Assembly: GCF_900105355.1 (NCBI RefSeq)
Contig: NZ_FNSC01000001.1
Span: 2,480,001 to 2,544,000, forward strand
Direction: 5' to 3'
Length of the DNA stretch: 64,000 nt
From: Pseudomonas anguilliseptica
GTDB taxonomy: Bacteria > Pseudomonadota > Gammaproteobacteria > Pseudomonadales > Pseudomonadaceae
Shown here piece by piece: positions 40,934 to 48,973 of the stretch. The notes under the pieces are model-generated. The model was not told the DNA's origin and did not search any database. It saw nothing but the letters and a program-made list of their open reading frames with translations. Position 1 is the stretch's first letter. Each line of letters opens with the position of its first letter. A program made the position numbers and the translations under genes.

Positions 40934-41689
40934 CTATTTATAGTTGTCGAGGATTTCCAGGTAGCGCGGCTGCAGCTTGAGCGCATTCAGGCTGTTCTGC
41001 AGGCGGGTGAGCTGCACCGCGTCGGTATCGAGGCTGAAGGCGTAATACATGGCGCTTTCCTTGAGCACGTGCACTGGGGTGAAGTCGTGGCTGTGCATGT
41101 CCAGATTGCGGATAAACCAGTAGGCGGTGGTTTCATCATAGGCCCACAGGTCGATGCGGCTGTTATGCAGCAGGTTGGCCAGCTGAATCGCGCTGGCAGA
41201 GATCTGCAGCTGGTTGTCGCTGATGCCAAGGCTGTTAAGCAGGTGATGGCCGACATCATCGCGAATCACCCCGATACGCTGCGTGCTGAGATCTGCCGGT
41301 TGCTTGATCTGTATCTGGCGATCCTTGCGCGCCAATAGCACGATGCGGCTGGGCACGATCGGCCCGACCCATTTGAACTGCGGGCCGCGCTCATCGGTGC
41401 GGGTCATGGAGAACAGCAGTACGCCGGGGCCCTTGCGCGCCATCTGGTAACCGCGGGCCCAAGGCAGCGAGCGAATATCCCGGCGCTCGATGGGCAGGCC
41501 GGCGCTGGCGGCCGCCTCCAGCAGAATGTCCACGGTAATGCCACGGGCGATGCCGCTTTCGGTGTAGTTGTAGGGCGGGAACTCCTCGGTGATAAAGTCC
41601 AGTGATTCCCACTTGGCGTCGGCATGCAGCGTCGAGCTGAGAAAACACCAGAATACAAACGCAAGCGCGTTGCCAAGGTGAGAAAACAT
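40934..41689 (-). CDS. Periplasmic solute-binding protein, family 3, orphan
   Basis: A 251-residue secreted binding protein: signal peptide (about 1-24, ending LHADAK) then SBP_bac_3 fold beginning LDFITEEFPPYNYTESGIARGITVDILLE, with the SLPWARGYQMARKGPGVLLFS segment. As with the protein at 8626, no transport genes are linked. GAGGT lies upstream of the ATG. Ligand unknown. Confidence 0.85.
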   Translation of the reverse strand: MFSHLGNALAFVFWCFLSSTLHADAKWESLDFITEEFPPYNYTESGIARGITVDILLEAAASAGLPIERRDIRSLPWARGYQMARKGPGVLLFSMTRTDERGPQFKWVGPIVPSRIVLLARKDRQIQIKQPADLSTQRIGVIRDDVGHHLLNSLGISDNQLQISASAIQLANLLHNSRIDLWAYDETTAYWFIRNLDMHSHDFTPVHVLKESAMYYAFSLDTDAVQLTRLQNSLNALKLQPRYLEILDNYK

Positions 41690-41882
41690 GCGGCGTACCT
41701 CAGGTTACAGCGACCGGCTAGGCCGGGTGGCTCAGGCAGTGTGGCGGGTGCGCATGCGTCAGCGACACCCTGTATTGACGCTAGCCTGCCGGGCATAGGC
41801 TGTCGACTCGCCACTTATACCGCTCGGTAAGGTTATCTGCTGGCTTGCGAGTGAATGGCTATTAACCGTCGGATTTGCGCTT

Positions 41883-42875
41883 TTAGCCCTGCGTGCGTTC
41901 GTACCACTCCTTGCTGGCATTGATTCTGCGCACCAACCAGAGCATCACCGGTACTTCGATCAGCACGCCGACCACCGTGGCCAGTGCCGCGCCGGAGTTG
42001 AAGCCGTAGAGCGCGATGGCCACCGCCACCGCCAGCTCGAAGAAGTTCGACGCGCCGATCATTGCCGCCGGCCCGGCGATGTCATGGCGCACCTTGAGCT
42101 GGCGGCACATCCAGTAACCCAGCGCGGCGATAAACAGCGTCTGCAGCAGAATCGGCACCGCCAGCATGGCGATGATCAACGGCTGGGCAACGATGGTCTG
42201 GCCCTGGAAGGAGAACAGCAGCACCAGAGTGGCCAGCAGGGCAAGGATGGAGAATGGGCCGATTCGCGTAAGCACCGCCTGCAACGCCGCATCACCATGG
42301 CGCAGCAGGCGCGCGCGGATAAATTGGGCGATCGCCAGGGGGATGACGATATACATCACCACCGACAGCAACAGGGTGTCCCACGGCACCGGAATCGACG
42401 AAACCCCCAGCAGCAGGGCAACGATAGGGGCGAAGGCGAACACCATCGCGGTGCAGGGCGCGGCGCCAAGCAGAATCAGCCCGGCCACGTAGCTGTCGAG
42501 CTGTTCGGCTGGCAGCCAAGCGGCGAACACATGGCGTAGAAACAGCCAGGCCATAAACGCCATGGTGAACGGTTTGATCAGCCAGTTGATGCTTAGCGTC
42601 ACGCCCAGGCCGGCGCGCTGTTGATAGAACTCGCCGATGGCGCTGAAGTCGATCTTCATCAGCATGGGAATGATCATCACCCAGATCAGCAGCCCTACCG
42701 GGATATTCACCTGAGCAACTTCCAGCGCGCCCACCGCCTGCGCCGCTGTCGGCGCAAACAGGCCGAGCAGGGTGCCGCCGAGGATGCAGAGAAACACCCA
42801 GAGCGTCAGGTAGCGCTCGAACAGGCCGAGCGGCGAGGCGACTGGGTGGGCTGCGGATTCGAGTGAGGTGGTCAT
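41883..42875 (-). CDS. acr3: Acr3-family arsenite efflux permease with internal deletion
   Basis: Inner-membrane As(III)/H+ antiporter of the Acr3 (ArsB) family; 330 residues with about eight or nine hydrophobic segments. Acr3(2) proteins normally carry A-A-P-C-T-A-M-V-F-V-W-S-x-L followed by about 20 residues (containing S-Q-V-A-L-N-D) and then I-M-V-F-A-F-A-P. Here AAPCTAMVF (to residue 146) joins directly to AFAPIVALLLG. The missing stretch is about 26-27 residues, in frame, and begins and ends with MVF, as expected from recombination between short direct repeats. The usual length is about 350-360. The conserved Cys (141) is kept, but loss of the adjoining loop/helix probably harms transport. 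ATG at 42875 chosen over TTG two codons upstream. Confidence 0.85.
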   Translation of the reverse strand: MTTSLESAAHPVASPLGLFERYLTLWVFLCILGGTLLGLFAPTAAQAVGALEVAQVNIPVGLLIWVMIIPMLMKIDFSAIGEFYQQRAGLGVTLSINWLIKPFTMAFMAWLFLRHVFAAWLPAEQLDSYVAGLILLGAAPCTAMVFAFAPIVALLLGVSSIPVPWDTLLLSVVMYIVIPLAIAQFIRARLLRHGDAALQAVLTRIGPFSILALLATLVLLFSFQGQTIVAQPLIIAMLAVPILLQTLFIAALGYWMCRQLKVRHDIAGPAAMIGASNFFELAVAVAIALYGFNSGAALATVVGVLIEVPVMLWLVRRINASKEWYERTQG

Positions 42876-42958
42876 GCGCAATTCTTTGGATGTGCCGCGA
42901 GTCGAGTCAGCTGTGCTGCGCGGGGTATTGATCTGGATCGGCCTGAGTCGGGGTAAAT

Positions 42959-42990
42959 ATACGGTTTACAATATATGCGGTTAACAATAT
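42959..42990. promoter_or_regulatory. Tandem 16-bp repeat, probable ArsR operator
   Basis: ATACGGTTTACAATAT (42959-42974) is followed at once by ATGCGGTTAACAATAT (42975-42990), matching at 14 of 16 positions. It lies in the 148-bp space between divergent acr3 and the arsC-arsR fusion gene and overlaps the promoter of the latter. ArsR-type repressors bind AT-rich dyads at such sites; which arms form the dyad is not resolved. Confidence 0.7.
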
Positions 42991-42993
42991 ATT
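42965..42993 (+). promoter_or_regulatory. Predicted sigma-70 promoter of the ars operon
   Basis: TTTACA (42965-42970) and TATATT (42988-42993) with a 17-base spacer, leaving a leader of about 24 bases to the ATG at 43024. The repeat array covers both hexamers, so a bound repressor would block polymerase. Confidence 0.65.
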
Positions 42994-43023
42994 CGCCAAA
43001 TCGTATTTGTCGGGCATCACCCC

Positions 43024-43797
43024 ATGAGTCAAAAGATTCGCGTGCTGTTTCTCTGTGTGGCCAATGCTGCCCGCTCGCAAATGGCTGAAGCGCTGCTACG
43101 CCATACCGACCCCGAAGGCTATGAGGTTTTTAGCGCCGGCACTTTGCCGGGTGAGGTCGATCCCCGTGCGCGCCAGGCCCTGGAGCAGCTAGGCGTCAGC
43201 ACGGAGGGCCTGCACAGCAAGGCGCTGGAGAACTTCGATGGCCAGCAGTTCGATTACGTGATCACCCTGTGCGACAAGTCCGCCTTCGAGTGCAGCACCT
43301 TGCCCGGGGCCGGCGAATACATCGCCTGGGATTTCGAGGACCCGGCCAGCAGTCAGCAGCAGAATGCCTACAAGCACTGCCTGCAGCAGATCCACGAGCG
43401 CATCAAGATGTTCGTGCTGGTCAAGAGCAAGGCCCAGGCGCCGCTGCAGATGCTCGCCCCGGTGACCCTGTTCAAGTGCCTGGCCGATGACACCCGCGCA
43501 CGCATGACCCAGCTGATTGCTCAGGAAGGTGAGCTGTGCGTCTGTGAGCTGACCGCCGCCCTTGAGGAGAGCCAGCCGAAGATCTCCCGCCATTTAGCCC
43601 AGCTGCGCAGCGGTGGCCTGCTCCAGGACCGCCGCGCCGGGCAGTGGGTTTACTACCGCCTGCATCCGCACTTACCCGCTTGGGTCGGGCAGATTCTGAC
43701 GCAGGTACTTGAGGCTGCCGACCCGCAACTGGCCGAAGACCGCCTGCGTCTGCACAGCATGCGTGACCGTCCTGATCGCGCCTCGTTGTGCGGCTGA
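43024..43797 (+). CDS. Fused arsenate reductase-ArsR repressor
   Basis: A two-domain protein of 257 residues. Residues 1-135 are a low-molecular-weight phosphatase-type, thioredoxin-coupled arsenate reductase: P-loop C11-V-A-N-A-A-R17-S, with C83 and C90 (TLCDKSAFEC) matching the Cys10/82/89 redox triad of S. aureus ArsC, and D105 in the D-P loop. Residues about 145-220 are an ArsR/SmtB winged helix with the As(III)-binding C172-V-C174 (ELCVCEL) and recognition helix QPKISRHLAQLRSGG. It would both reduce arsenate and respond to the arsenite made. First gene of the ars operon, divergent from acr3. Confidence 0.92.
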   Translation: MSQKIRVLFLCVANAARSQMAEALLRHTDPEGYEVFSAGTLPGEVDPRARQALEQLGVSTEGLHSKALENFDGQQFDYVITLCDKSAFECSTLPGAGEYIAWDFEDPASSQQQNAYKHCLQQIHERIKMFVLVKSKAQAPLQMLAPVTLFKCLADDTRARMTQLIAQEGELCVCELTAALEESQPKISRHLAQLRSGGLLQDRRAGQWVYYRLHPHLPAWVGQILTQVLEAADPQLAEDRLRLHSMRDRPDRASLCG

Positions 43798-43821
43798 GCC
43801 ATTGTTTTCTGGAGCAAGACC

Positions 43822-44532
43822 ATGACCCCCGAGCTGCCGAATATCGACCCTGAGCTGCTGGACATTCCCACGGCGGACACGCTGGTTCAGCCCACCGTCA
43901 CCCATAAGCCGCGCATTCTGCTGCTGTACGGCTCCAACCGCGCGCGCTCCTATAGCCGCCTGCTGACTGAAGAAGCCGCGCGTCTGCTTGAGCAGTTCGG
44001 CGCCGAACCGCGGATCTTCAACCCCAGCGGCCTGCCGCTGCCGGACGACGCCCCCGAAGATCACCCCAAAGTGCAGGAACTGCGTGAGCTGGTGCTGTGG
44101 AGCGAGGGCATGGTCTGGTGCTCGCCGGAGCGCCATGGCGCGATGACCGGGGTGTTCAAATCGCAGATCGACTGGATTCCCCTGAGCATGGGCGCGGTGC
44201 GCCCGACCCAGGGCAAGACCCTGGCGCTGATGCAGGTCAGCGATGGCTCGCAATCCTTTAATGCGCTGAACCAGATGCGCGTGCTGGGGCGCTGGATGCG
44301 CATGTTCACCATCCCCAACCAGTCCTCGGTGGCCAAGGCTTTTCTCGAATTCGACGAGGCCGGGCGGATGAAACCTTCGGCCTATTACGACCGGGTGGTG
44401 GACGTGATGGAGGAGCTGGTCAAGTTCACCCTGTTGCTGCGCGGCCAAACGGACTACCTAGTGGACCGCTACTCCGAGCGCAAGGAGTCCGCCGAGCAGC
44501 TGTCAAAACGGGTCAATCAGGCTTCCATTTAA
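43822..44532 (+). CDS. arsH: ArsH, NADPH-dependent FMN oxidoreductase
   Basis: A 236-residue flavodoxin-like protein. The FMN phosphate-binding loop [16 protein letters not shown] is near residues 52-67, and [22 protein letters not shown] is the ArsH signature. The family oxidises trivalent methylated and aromatic organoarsenicals to the less toxic pentavalent forms. GGAG is spaced eight bases from the ATG. Second gene of the operon. Confidence 0.95.
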   Translation: MTPELPNIDPELLDIPTADTLVQPTVTHKPRILLLYGSNRARSYSRLLTEEAARLLEQFGAEPRIFNPSGLPLPDDAPEDHPKVQELRELVLWSEGMVWCSPERHGAMTGVFKSQIDWIPLSMGAVRPTQGKTLALMQVSDGSQSFNALNQMRVLGRWMRMFTIPNQSSVAKAFLEFDEAGRMKPSAYYDRVVDVMEELVKFTLLLRGQTDYLVDRYSERKESAEQLSKRVNQASI

Positions 44533-44550
44533 TTTTTAGGATCAATCAGC

Positions 44551-45045
44551 ATGTCCCATCCCTTTGATGCTCTCAGTATTCCAAATCGCCCCGGCCGGTT
44601 GATCTTCACGCCTTGCCCGGGCACCAAGGACAGCAGCATCGACAGCGCCTTGAACACCCTGAAACAGGCTGGCGCCGATGCGGTACTGACCCTGATGCCA
44701 TACGCCGAGCTGGCGCAAAACGCCGCCAGTGATTTGCCCGCGCTATGCGCTGCGCAAGATCTGCTTTGGCTGTACTTGCCAGTGGCCGATGAGCAGGTAC
44801 CGCAAGCGGATTTCGACGCCGCCTGGCCGGTGGTCATGGCGCAGATTACTGAGCTGCTGGCGGCCAACAAGGCCATCGCCATCCACTGCAAAGGCGGTTC
44901 CGGGCGCACCGGGCTGATTGCTGCACGCATCCTGGTCGAGCTGGGTATTGAGCGCAGCGAGGCCGTTAGCCTGGTGCAGGCGCTGCGGCCGAAAGCCATT
45001 CAGCATCCGGCCCATGCGGGCTGGCTCGCCCAGTTCGGCAACTGA
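44551..45045 (+). CDS. Dual-specificity-type protein phosphatase in ars operon
   Basis: A 164-residue cysteine phosphatase of the CDKN3/dual-specificity fold: signature [10 protein letters not shown] with C113 and R119, and an upstream general-acid candidate Asp in [14 protein letters not shown]. Homologues occur in Pseudomonas arsenic operons beside arsH, but I know of no demonstrated function. Possibilities are arsenate reductase-like activity or phosphoprotein control. The start is well supported (AGGATC upstream), 18 bases after arsH. Confidence 0.85.
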   Translation: MSHPFDALSIPNRPGRLIFTPCPGTKDSSIDSALNTLKQAGADAVLTLMPYAELAQNAASDLPALCAAQDLLWLYLPVADEQVPQADFDAAWPVVMAQITELLAANKAIAIHCKGGSGRTGLIAARILVELGIERSEAVSLVQALRPKAIQHPAHAGWLAQFGN

Positions 45046-45046
45046 G

Positions 45047-45379
45047 GTGAGCCTGCTCAACACCCTGGGCCTGTTTGCTCTGACGGCGCTGGCCGAAATC
45101 ATCGGCTGTTACCTGCCGTACCTGTGGCTCAAGCAGGGTAAGAGCATCTGGTTACTGGTGCCGGCCGCCGCCTCGCTGGCGCTGTTCGCTTGGCTGCTGA
45201 CCCTACATCCAACCGCTGCCGGGCGTGTATATGCCGCTTATGGTGGGGTGTATGTGGCCATGGCAATTATCTGGCTGTGGCTGGTGGATGGCATCCGCCC
45301 GACCCATTGGGATTTGCTGGGCGCTGCTGTGGCCATGCTCGGCATGGCGATCATTATGTTTGCGCCGCGTAGCGCCTAA
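45047..45379 (+). CDS. YnfA/UPF0060 small multidrug-resistance-like membrane protein
   Basis: A 110-residue protein with four transmembrane helices, matching UPF0060/YnfA (motifs [38 protein letters not shown] and [16 protein letters not shown]). The likely start is GTG at 45047, one base after the preceding stop, giving the family length and no separate promoter. The E. coli homologue belongs to the small multidrug-resistance superfamily; here a role in export of an arsenical or another toxic ion is a guess from context. Confidence 0.83.
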   Translation: MSLLNTLGLFALTALAEIIGCYLPYLWLKQGKSIWLLVPAAASLALFAWLLTLHPTAAGRVYAAYGGVYVAMAIIWLWLVDGIRPTHWDLLGAAVAMLGMAIIMFAPRSA

Positions 45380-45403
45380 TCACTTTGTAGAGGGAATTCG
45401 TTT

Positions 45404-46408
45404 ATGGCTATCAAGGTAGGTATCAACGGTTTTGGTCGTATCGGTCGTCTGGCGCTGCGCGCCGCCTGGGGCTGGCCGGAGTTCGAGTTTGTGCAGATCA
45501 ACGACCCAGCAGGCGACGCCGCAACCCACGCCCATCTTCTGAATTTCGACTCGGTGCATGGCCGCTGGCAGCGCGAGGCCAGCAGTGAGGGCGAGTGCAT
45601 CCTGATCGACGGCAAGCGCATTCAGGTCACGGCCAACAAGGCCATCGCCGACACCGACTGGAGCGGCTGTGATCTGGTGATCGAGGCCAGCGGCAAGATG
45701 AAAACCGTCGCGGTGCTGCAGGCCTATCTCGACCAAGGCGTGAGACGCGTGGTGGTCTGCGCGCCAGTTAAGGAAGTCGGTGCGCTGAATATCGTCATGG
45801 GCGTTAATCAGCAGCTGTTCGACTCGGCGCAGCATCGCATCGTTACGGCGGCGTCCTGCACCACTAACTGCCTGGCCCCGGTGGTCAAGGTGATCCACGA
45901 AAACCTCGGCATTCGCCACGGTTCGATCACCACCATCCACGATCTGACCAATACCCAGAGCATCCTCGATACGCCGCACAAGGATCTGCGCCGCGCTCGC
46001 GCCTCGGGCATGAGCCTTATCCCCACCAGCACCGGTTCGGCCACGGCGATCGCGGAAATCTTCCCTGAGCTGCGCGGCAAGTTGAATGGTCACGCCGTGC
46101 GCGTACCGCTGGCCAACGCCTCGCTGACCGATTGCGTATTTGAGGTGGCACGCGCCACCACGGTGGAGGAGGTCAACGCCTTGCTCAAGGCCGCCGCCGA
46201 TGGCCCGCTGGCGGGCATCCTGGGTTATGAGGTACGTCCGCTGGTATCCATCGACTACCGCACCGATCCACGCTCCTCGATCATCGATGCACTGTCGACC
46301 ATGGTGGTGGGTGGCACCCAGGTGAAGCTCTACGCCTGGTACGACAACGAATGGGGCTACGCCAACCGCGCGGTGGAATTGGCGCGGATGGTGGGTGCAG
46401 CCGATTGA
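45404..46408 (+). CDS. gapdh: Glyceraldehyde-3-phosphate dehydrogenase of the ars operon
   Basis: A 334-residue type I GAPDH: NAD-binding N-terminus ([18 protein letters not shown]), catalytic C152 in [15 protein letters not shown], and substrate-binding STGSATAI. In ars operons this enzyme uses arsenate in place of phosphate to form 1-arseno-3-phosphoglycerate, which the adjacent ArsJ exports; it is breakdown outside the cell that frees arsenate. The operon context, immediately upstream of arsJ, supports that role rather than glycolysis. Confidence 0.93.
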   Translation: MAIKVGINGFGRIGRLALRAAWGWPEFEFVQINDPAGDAATHAHLLNFDSVHGRWQREASSEGECILIDGKRIQVTANKAIADTDWSGCDLVIEASGKMKTVAVLQAYLDQGVRRVVVCAPVKEVGALNIVMGVNQQLFDSAQHRIVTAASCTTNCLAPVVKVIHENLGIRHGSITTIHDLTNTQSILDTPHKDLRRARASGMSLIPTSTGSATAIAEIFPELRGKLNGHAVRVPLANASLTDCVFEVARATTVEEVNALLKAAADGPLAGILGYEVRPLVSIDYRTDPRSSIIDALSTMVVGGTQVKLYAWYDNEWGYANRAVELARMVGAAD

Positions 46409-46409
46409 T

Positions 46410-46483
46410 CCGTAGGGTGGATGACGCCTTTTTCATCCACCTTGGTTATCTGGTGGATGGGTAAAGCACCATCCACCCTACGG
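46410..46483. repeat. 75-bp hairpin repeat, copy A (GTAGGGTGGATG family)
   Basis: The outer arms CCGTAGGGTGGATG and CATCCACCCTACGG are a perfect 14-bp inverted pair; the inside has further GGTGGATG/CATCCACC arms. It separates gapdh from arsJ. Related copies lie at 48877 and 50176. Confidence 0.9.
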
Positions 46484-46503
46484 TCTGATCAGGAGATCAG
46501 CAC

Positions 46504-47730
46504 ATGCACGCCTTATCCCGCCTAGGCCCCGAAGTGCGCCAATACCTGCTGGTCACCGGCAACTACTGGGCTTTCACCCTGACCGACGGCGCGCTGCGCA
46601 TGTTGGTGGTGCTGCATTTTCATAGCCTGGGTTACACGCCGCTGCAGATCGCCGCGCTGTTTCTGTTCTATGAGATTTTCGGCGTGGTCACTAATCTGGT
46701 CGGCGGTTATCTGGGCGCGCGGTTGGGGCTTAATCGCACCATGAATATCGGCCTGGGCCTGCAGGTGGCAGCTTTGCTGATGCTTACCGTGCCGGCTGCC
46801 TGGTTGACCATCCCCTGGGTGATGGGTGCGCAGGCCTTGTCCGGTATCGCCAAAGACCTCAACAAGATGAGCGCCAAGAGTTCGATCAAGCTGCTGGTGC
46901 CGGACAGCCAGCAGGGCATCTTGTACAACTGGGTGGCGATCCTTACCGGCTCGAAGAATGCGCTAAAGGGCGTGGGCTTTTTTATGGGCGGCGCACTGCT
47001 GGCGCTGCTCGGTTTCGCCGGCGCAGTGCTGGCCATGGCAGCAGTGTTGGCGCTGATCTGGCTGGCTAGCCTGTTGCTGCTGAAGAAGGACTTGGGCAAG
47101 GCGAAAGCCAAGCCGAAGTTTCGCGACATGCTATCCAAGAGCCGGGTGATCAATATTCTCTCGGCCGCACGCTTGTTCTTATTCTGCGCGCGCGATGTGT
47201 GGTTTGTTGTGGCGCTGCCGGTGTATCTGTCCAGCGTATTTGGCTGGGATTTCTGGATGGTCGGCGGCTTTCTCGCTGCCTGGGTGATTGGCTATGGCAT
47301 GGTGCAGTCCTTCGCCCCAGCCATCACTGGCAAAGCCAGCGGTCAGTTGCCGGATGGCCGCGCGGCATTCGCCTGGGCTGCCGTGCTGGCCGGGTTGCCC
47401 GCCGCAATTGCCCTGGGTCTGAACAGTGATTTGCCGGCGCAGTGGGTCTTGCTCGGTGGGCTGATGGTATTTGGAGCGCTGTTTGCGGTGAACTCCTCGC
47501 TGCACAGCTACCTGATTGTCAGCTACGCCAAGGCAGACGGCGTGTCGCTGGATGTCGGCTTCTATTACATGTCTAACGCCCTCGGCCGGCTGATCGGTAC
47601 GCTGCTGTCGGGTTGGGTCTATCAGGCCTATGGCTTGCAAGCTTGCCTGTGGGTGTCCTCGACTTTTGTTCTGCTGGCGGCGTTGATTTCCATTGGTTTG
47701 CCTAGGCATTCAAAGGAAGTTGACAGGTAG
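46504..47730 (+). CDS. arsJ: ArsJ, organoarsenical (1-arseno-3-phosphoglycerate) efflux permease
   Basis: A 408-residue major-facilitator protein with about 12 membrane segments, matching ArsJ (start RLGPEVRQYLLVTGNYWAFTLTDGALRMLVVLHF). Together with GAPDH it gives arsenate resistance without prior reduction to arsenite. AGGAGA lies upstream of the ATG. Its TAG stop lies at the very start of a hairpin repeat, so the last few codons could be a boundary artefact. The start follows hairpin A by 20 bases. Confidence 0.93.
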   Translation: MHALSRLGPEVRQYLLVTGNYWAFTLTDGALRMLVVLHFHSLGYTPLQIAALFLFYEIFGVVTNLVGGYLGARLGLNRTMNIGLGLQVAALLMLTVPAAWLTIPWVMGAQALSGIAKDLNKMSAKSSIKLLVPDSQQGILYNWVAILTGSKNALKGVGFFMGGALLALLGFAGAVLAMAAVLALIWLASLLLLKKDLGKAKAKPKFRDMLSKSRVINILSAARLFLFCARDVWFVVALPVYLSSVFGWDFWMVGGFLAAWVIGYGMVQSFAPAITGKASGQLPDGRAAFAWAAVLAGLPAAIALGLNSDLPAQWVLLGGLMVFGALFAVNSSLHSYLIVSYAKADGVSLDVGFYYMSNALGRLIGTLLSGWVYQAYGLQACLWVSSTFVLLAALISIGLPRHSKEVDR

Positions 47731-47813
47731 GTTGGGTTGAGGCGCGCAGCGCAGAAGCCCAACGGTGTGTGCCGATTTCTGTTGGGCTTCGCTGCGCTCA
47801 ACGCCAACCTGCC
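47726..47813. repeat. Large hairpin repeat after arsJ (GTTGGG family)
   Basis: GGTAGGTTGGGTTGAGGCGC and CAGCGCAGAAGCCCAAC on the left pair with GTTGGGCTTCGCTGCGCTC and AACGCCAACCTGCC on the right, around a short spacer. Similar hairpins are widespread in proteobacterial intergenic regions. It overlaps the arsJ stop codon. Confidence 0.85.
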
Positions 47814-47973
47814 CCGCTTATGGCACTCAACTGGTATCGGCTTTTTTAGCGTTGCGCAGCGACGGCCAGCAGTGTGGCCGCTAAAGATGGTAGACCCTAA
47901 AAAGCGCAAGTTTATGCAAGAGCGCCAGGGCTGATCAGGCGCAGACTCTCAACCATCTACTGGGAGTCTGTTG

Positions 47974-48873
47974 ATGAATCTGTCGCTCTATCTGCTTACC
48001 GTACTGATCTGGGGCACCACCTGGATCGCCCTCAAACTGCAATTGGGTGAGGTGGCAATTGCCGCCTCCATTGCCTATCGCTTTGCCCTGGCCGCGGCAG
48101 TGCTGTTTGCCATCCTGCTGCTGAGCGGCCGCCTGCAGAAACTCGACACGCGCGGTCAGCTGATCTGCCTGGTGCAGGGGCTGTGTCTGTTCTGCCTGAA
48201 CTTTATGTGCTTCTACACCGCCAGCCAGTGGATCCCCAGCGGCCTGGTGGCGGTGATTTTCTCCACTGCCACGTTGTGGAATGCGCTCAATGCGCGGTTG
48301 TTCTTCAAGCAGCAGATCGCCGCCAATGTGCTGGCCGGGGGCGCGCTGGGCCTTGGCGGCCTGGCGCTGTTGTTCTGGCCGGAACTGGCCGGGCAGGAAG
48401 CCAGCCATGAAACCCTGCTGGGCATCGGCTTGGCATTGCTCGGTACCCTGTGCTTCTCCGCCGGCAATATGCTCTCCAGTCTGCAGCAGAAGGCCGGGCT
48501 CAAACCGCTGACCACCAACGCCTGGGGCATGCTGTATGGCGCGCTGATGCTGGTGGCGATCTGTCTGGTCAGTGGCACGCCGTTCGGCTTCGAGTGGAAC
48601 ACCCGTTATATCGGCACCTTGCTGTATCTGGCGATTCCCGGTTCGGTGATCGGCTTTACCGCCTACCTGACGCTGGTCGGGCGCATGGGGCCGGAGCGCG
48701 CGGCTTACTGCACCGTGCTGTTCCCGGTGGTCGCGCTGAATATCTCGGTGTTTGCCGAGGGCTACCAGTGGACCGCGCCGGCGCTATTCGGCCTGCTGCT
48801 GGTGATGCTGGGTAACGTGCTGGTGTTTCGTAAACCCAAAGCCATACCGATGGCCGTGGCGCGCGAGGCTTAG
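47974..48873 (+). CDS. EamA/DMT-superfamily transporter
   Basis: A 299-residue inner-membrane protein with ten predicted helices arranged as two EamA repeats (about 1-135 and 145-290; the WGTTWIALKLQLGEV and LSSLQQKAGL segments open each half). The family exports amino acids, metabolites or drugs; the substrate is unknown. The ATG at 47974 follows GGGAG by seven bases. It is separated from arsJ by a hairpin repeat and is probably a distinct unit. Confidence 0.87.
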   Translation: MNLSLYLLTVLIWGTTWIALKLQLGEVAIAASIAYRFALAAAVLFAILLLSGRLQKLDTRGQLICLVQGLCLFCLNFMCFYTASQWIPSGLVAVIFSTATLWNALNARLFFKQQIAANVLAGGALGLGGLALLFWPELAGQEASHETLLGIGLALLGTLCFSAGNMLSSLQQKAGLKPLTTNAWGMLYGALMLVAICLVSGTPFGFEWNTRYIGTLLYLAIPGSVIGFTAYLTLVGRMGPERAAYCTVLFPVVALNISVFAEGYQWTAPALFGLLLVMLGNVLVFRKPKAIPMAVAREA

Positions 48874-48876
48874 AAG

Positions 48877-48950
48877 CGTAGGGTGGATGACGCTTTTATC
48901 ATCCACCATCGGATCGCAGCGGGTGGATGGGTGAAGCGTTTTCCACCCCT
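48877..48950. repeat. 75-bp hairpin repeat, copy B, decayed
   Basis: Begins CGTAGGGTGGATGACGCTTT, continues through ATCCACC and GGTGGATGGGTGAAGCG, and ends TTCCACCCC. The right end has lost the usual CTAC, so this copy is the most diverged of the three. Confidence 0.75.
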
Positions 48951-48973
48951 CGAACGGCCCTGGCCGCCAAGGG

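Noticed and set aside
47737..47934. 65-codon frame across the hairpin repeat after arsJ
   Set aside because: It translates the repeat itself and has no start signal.
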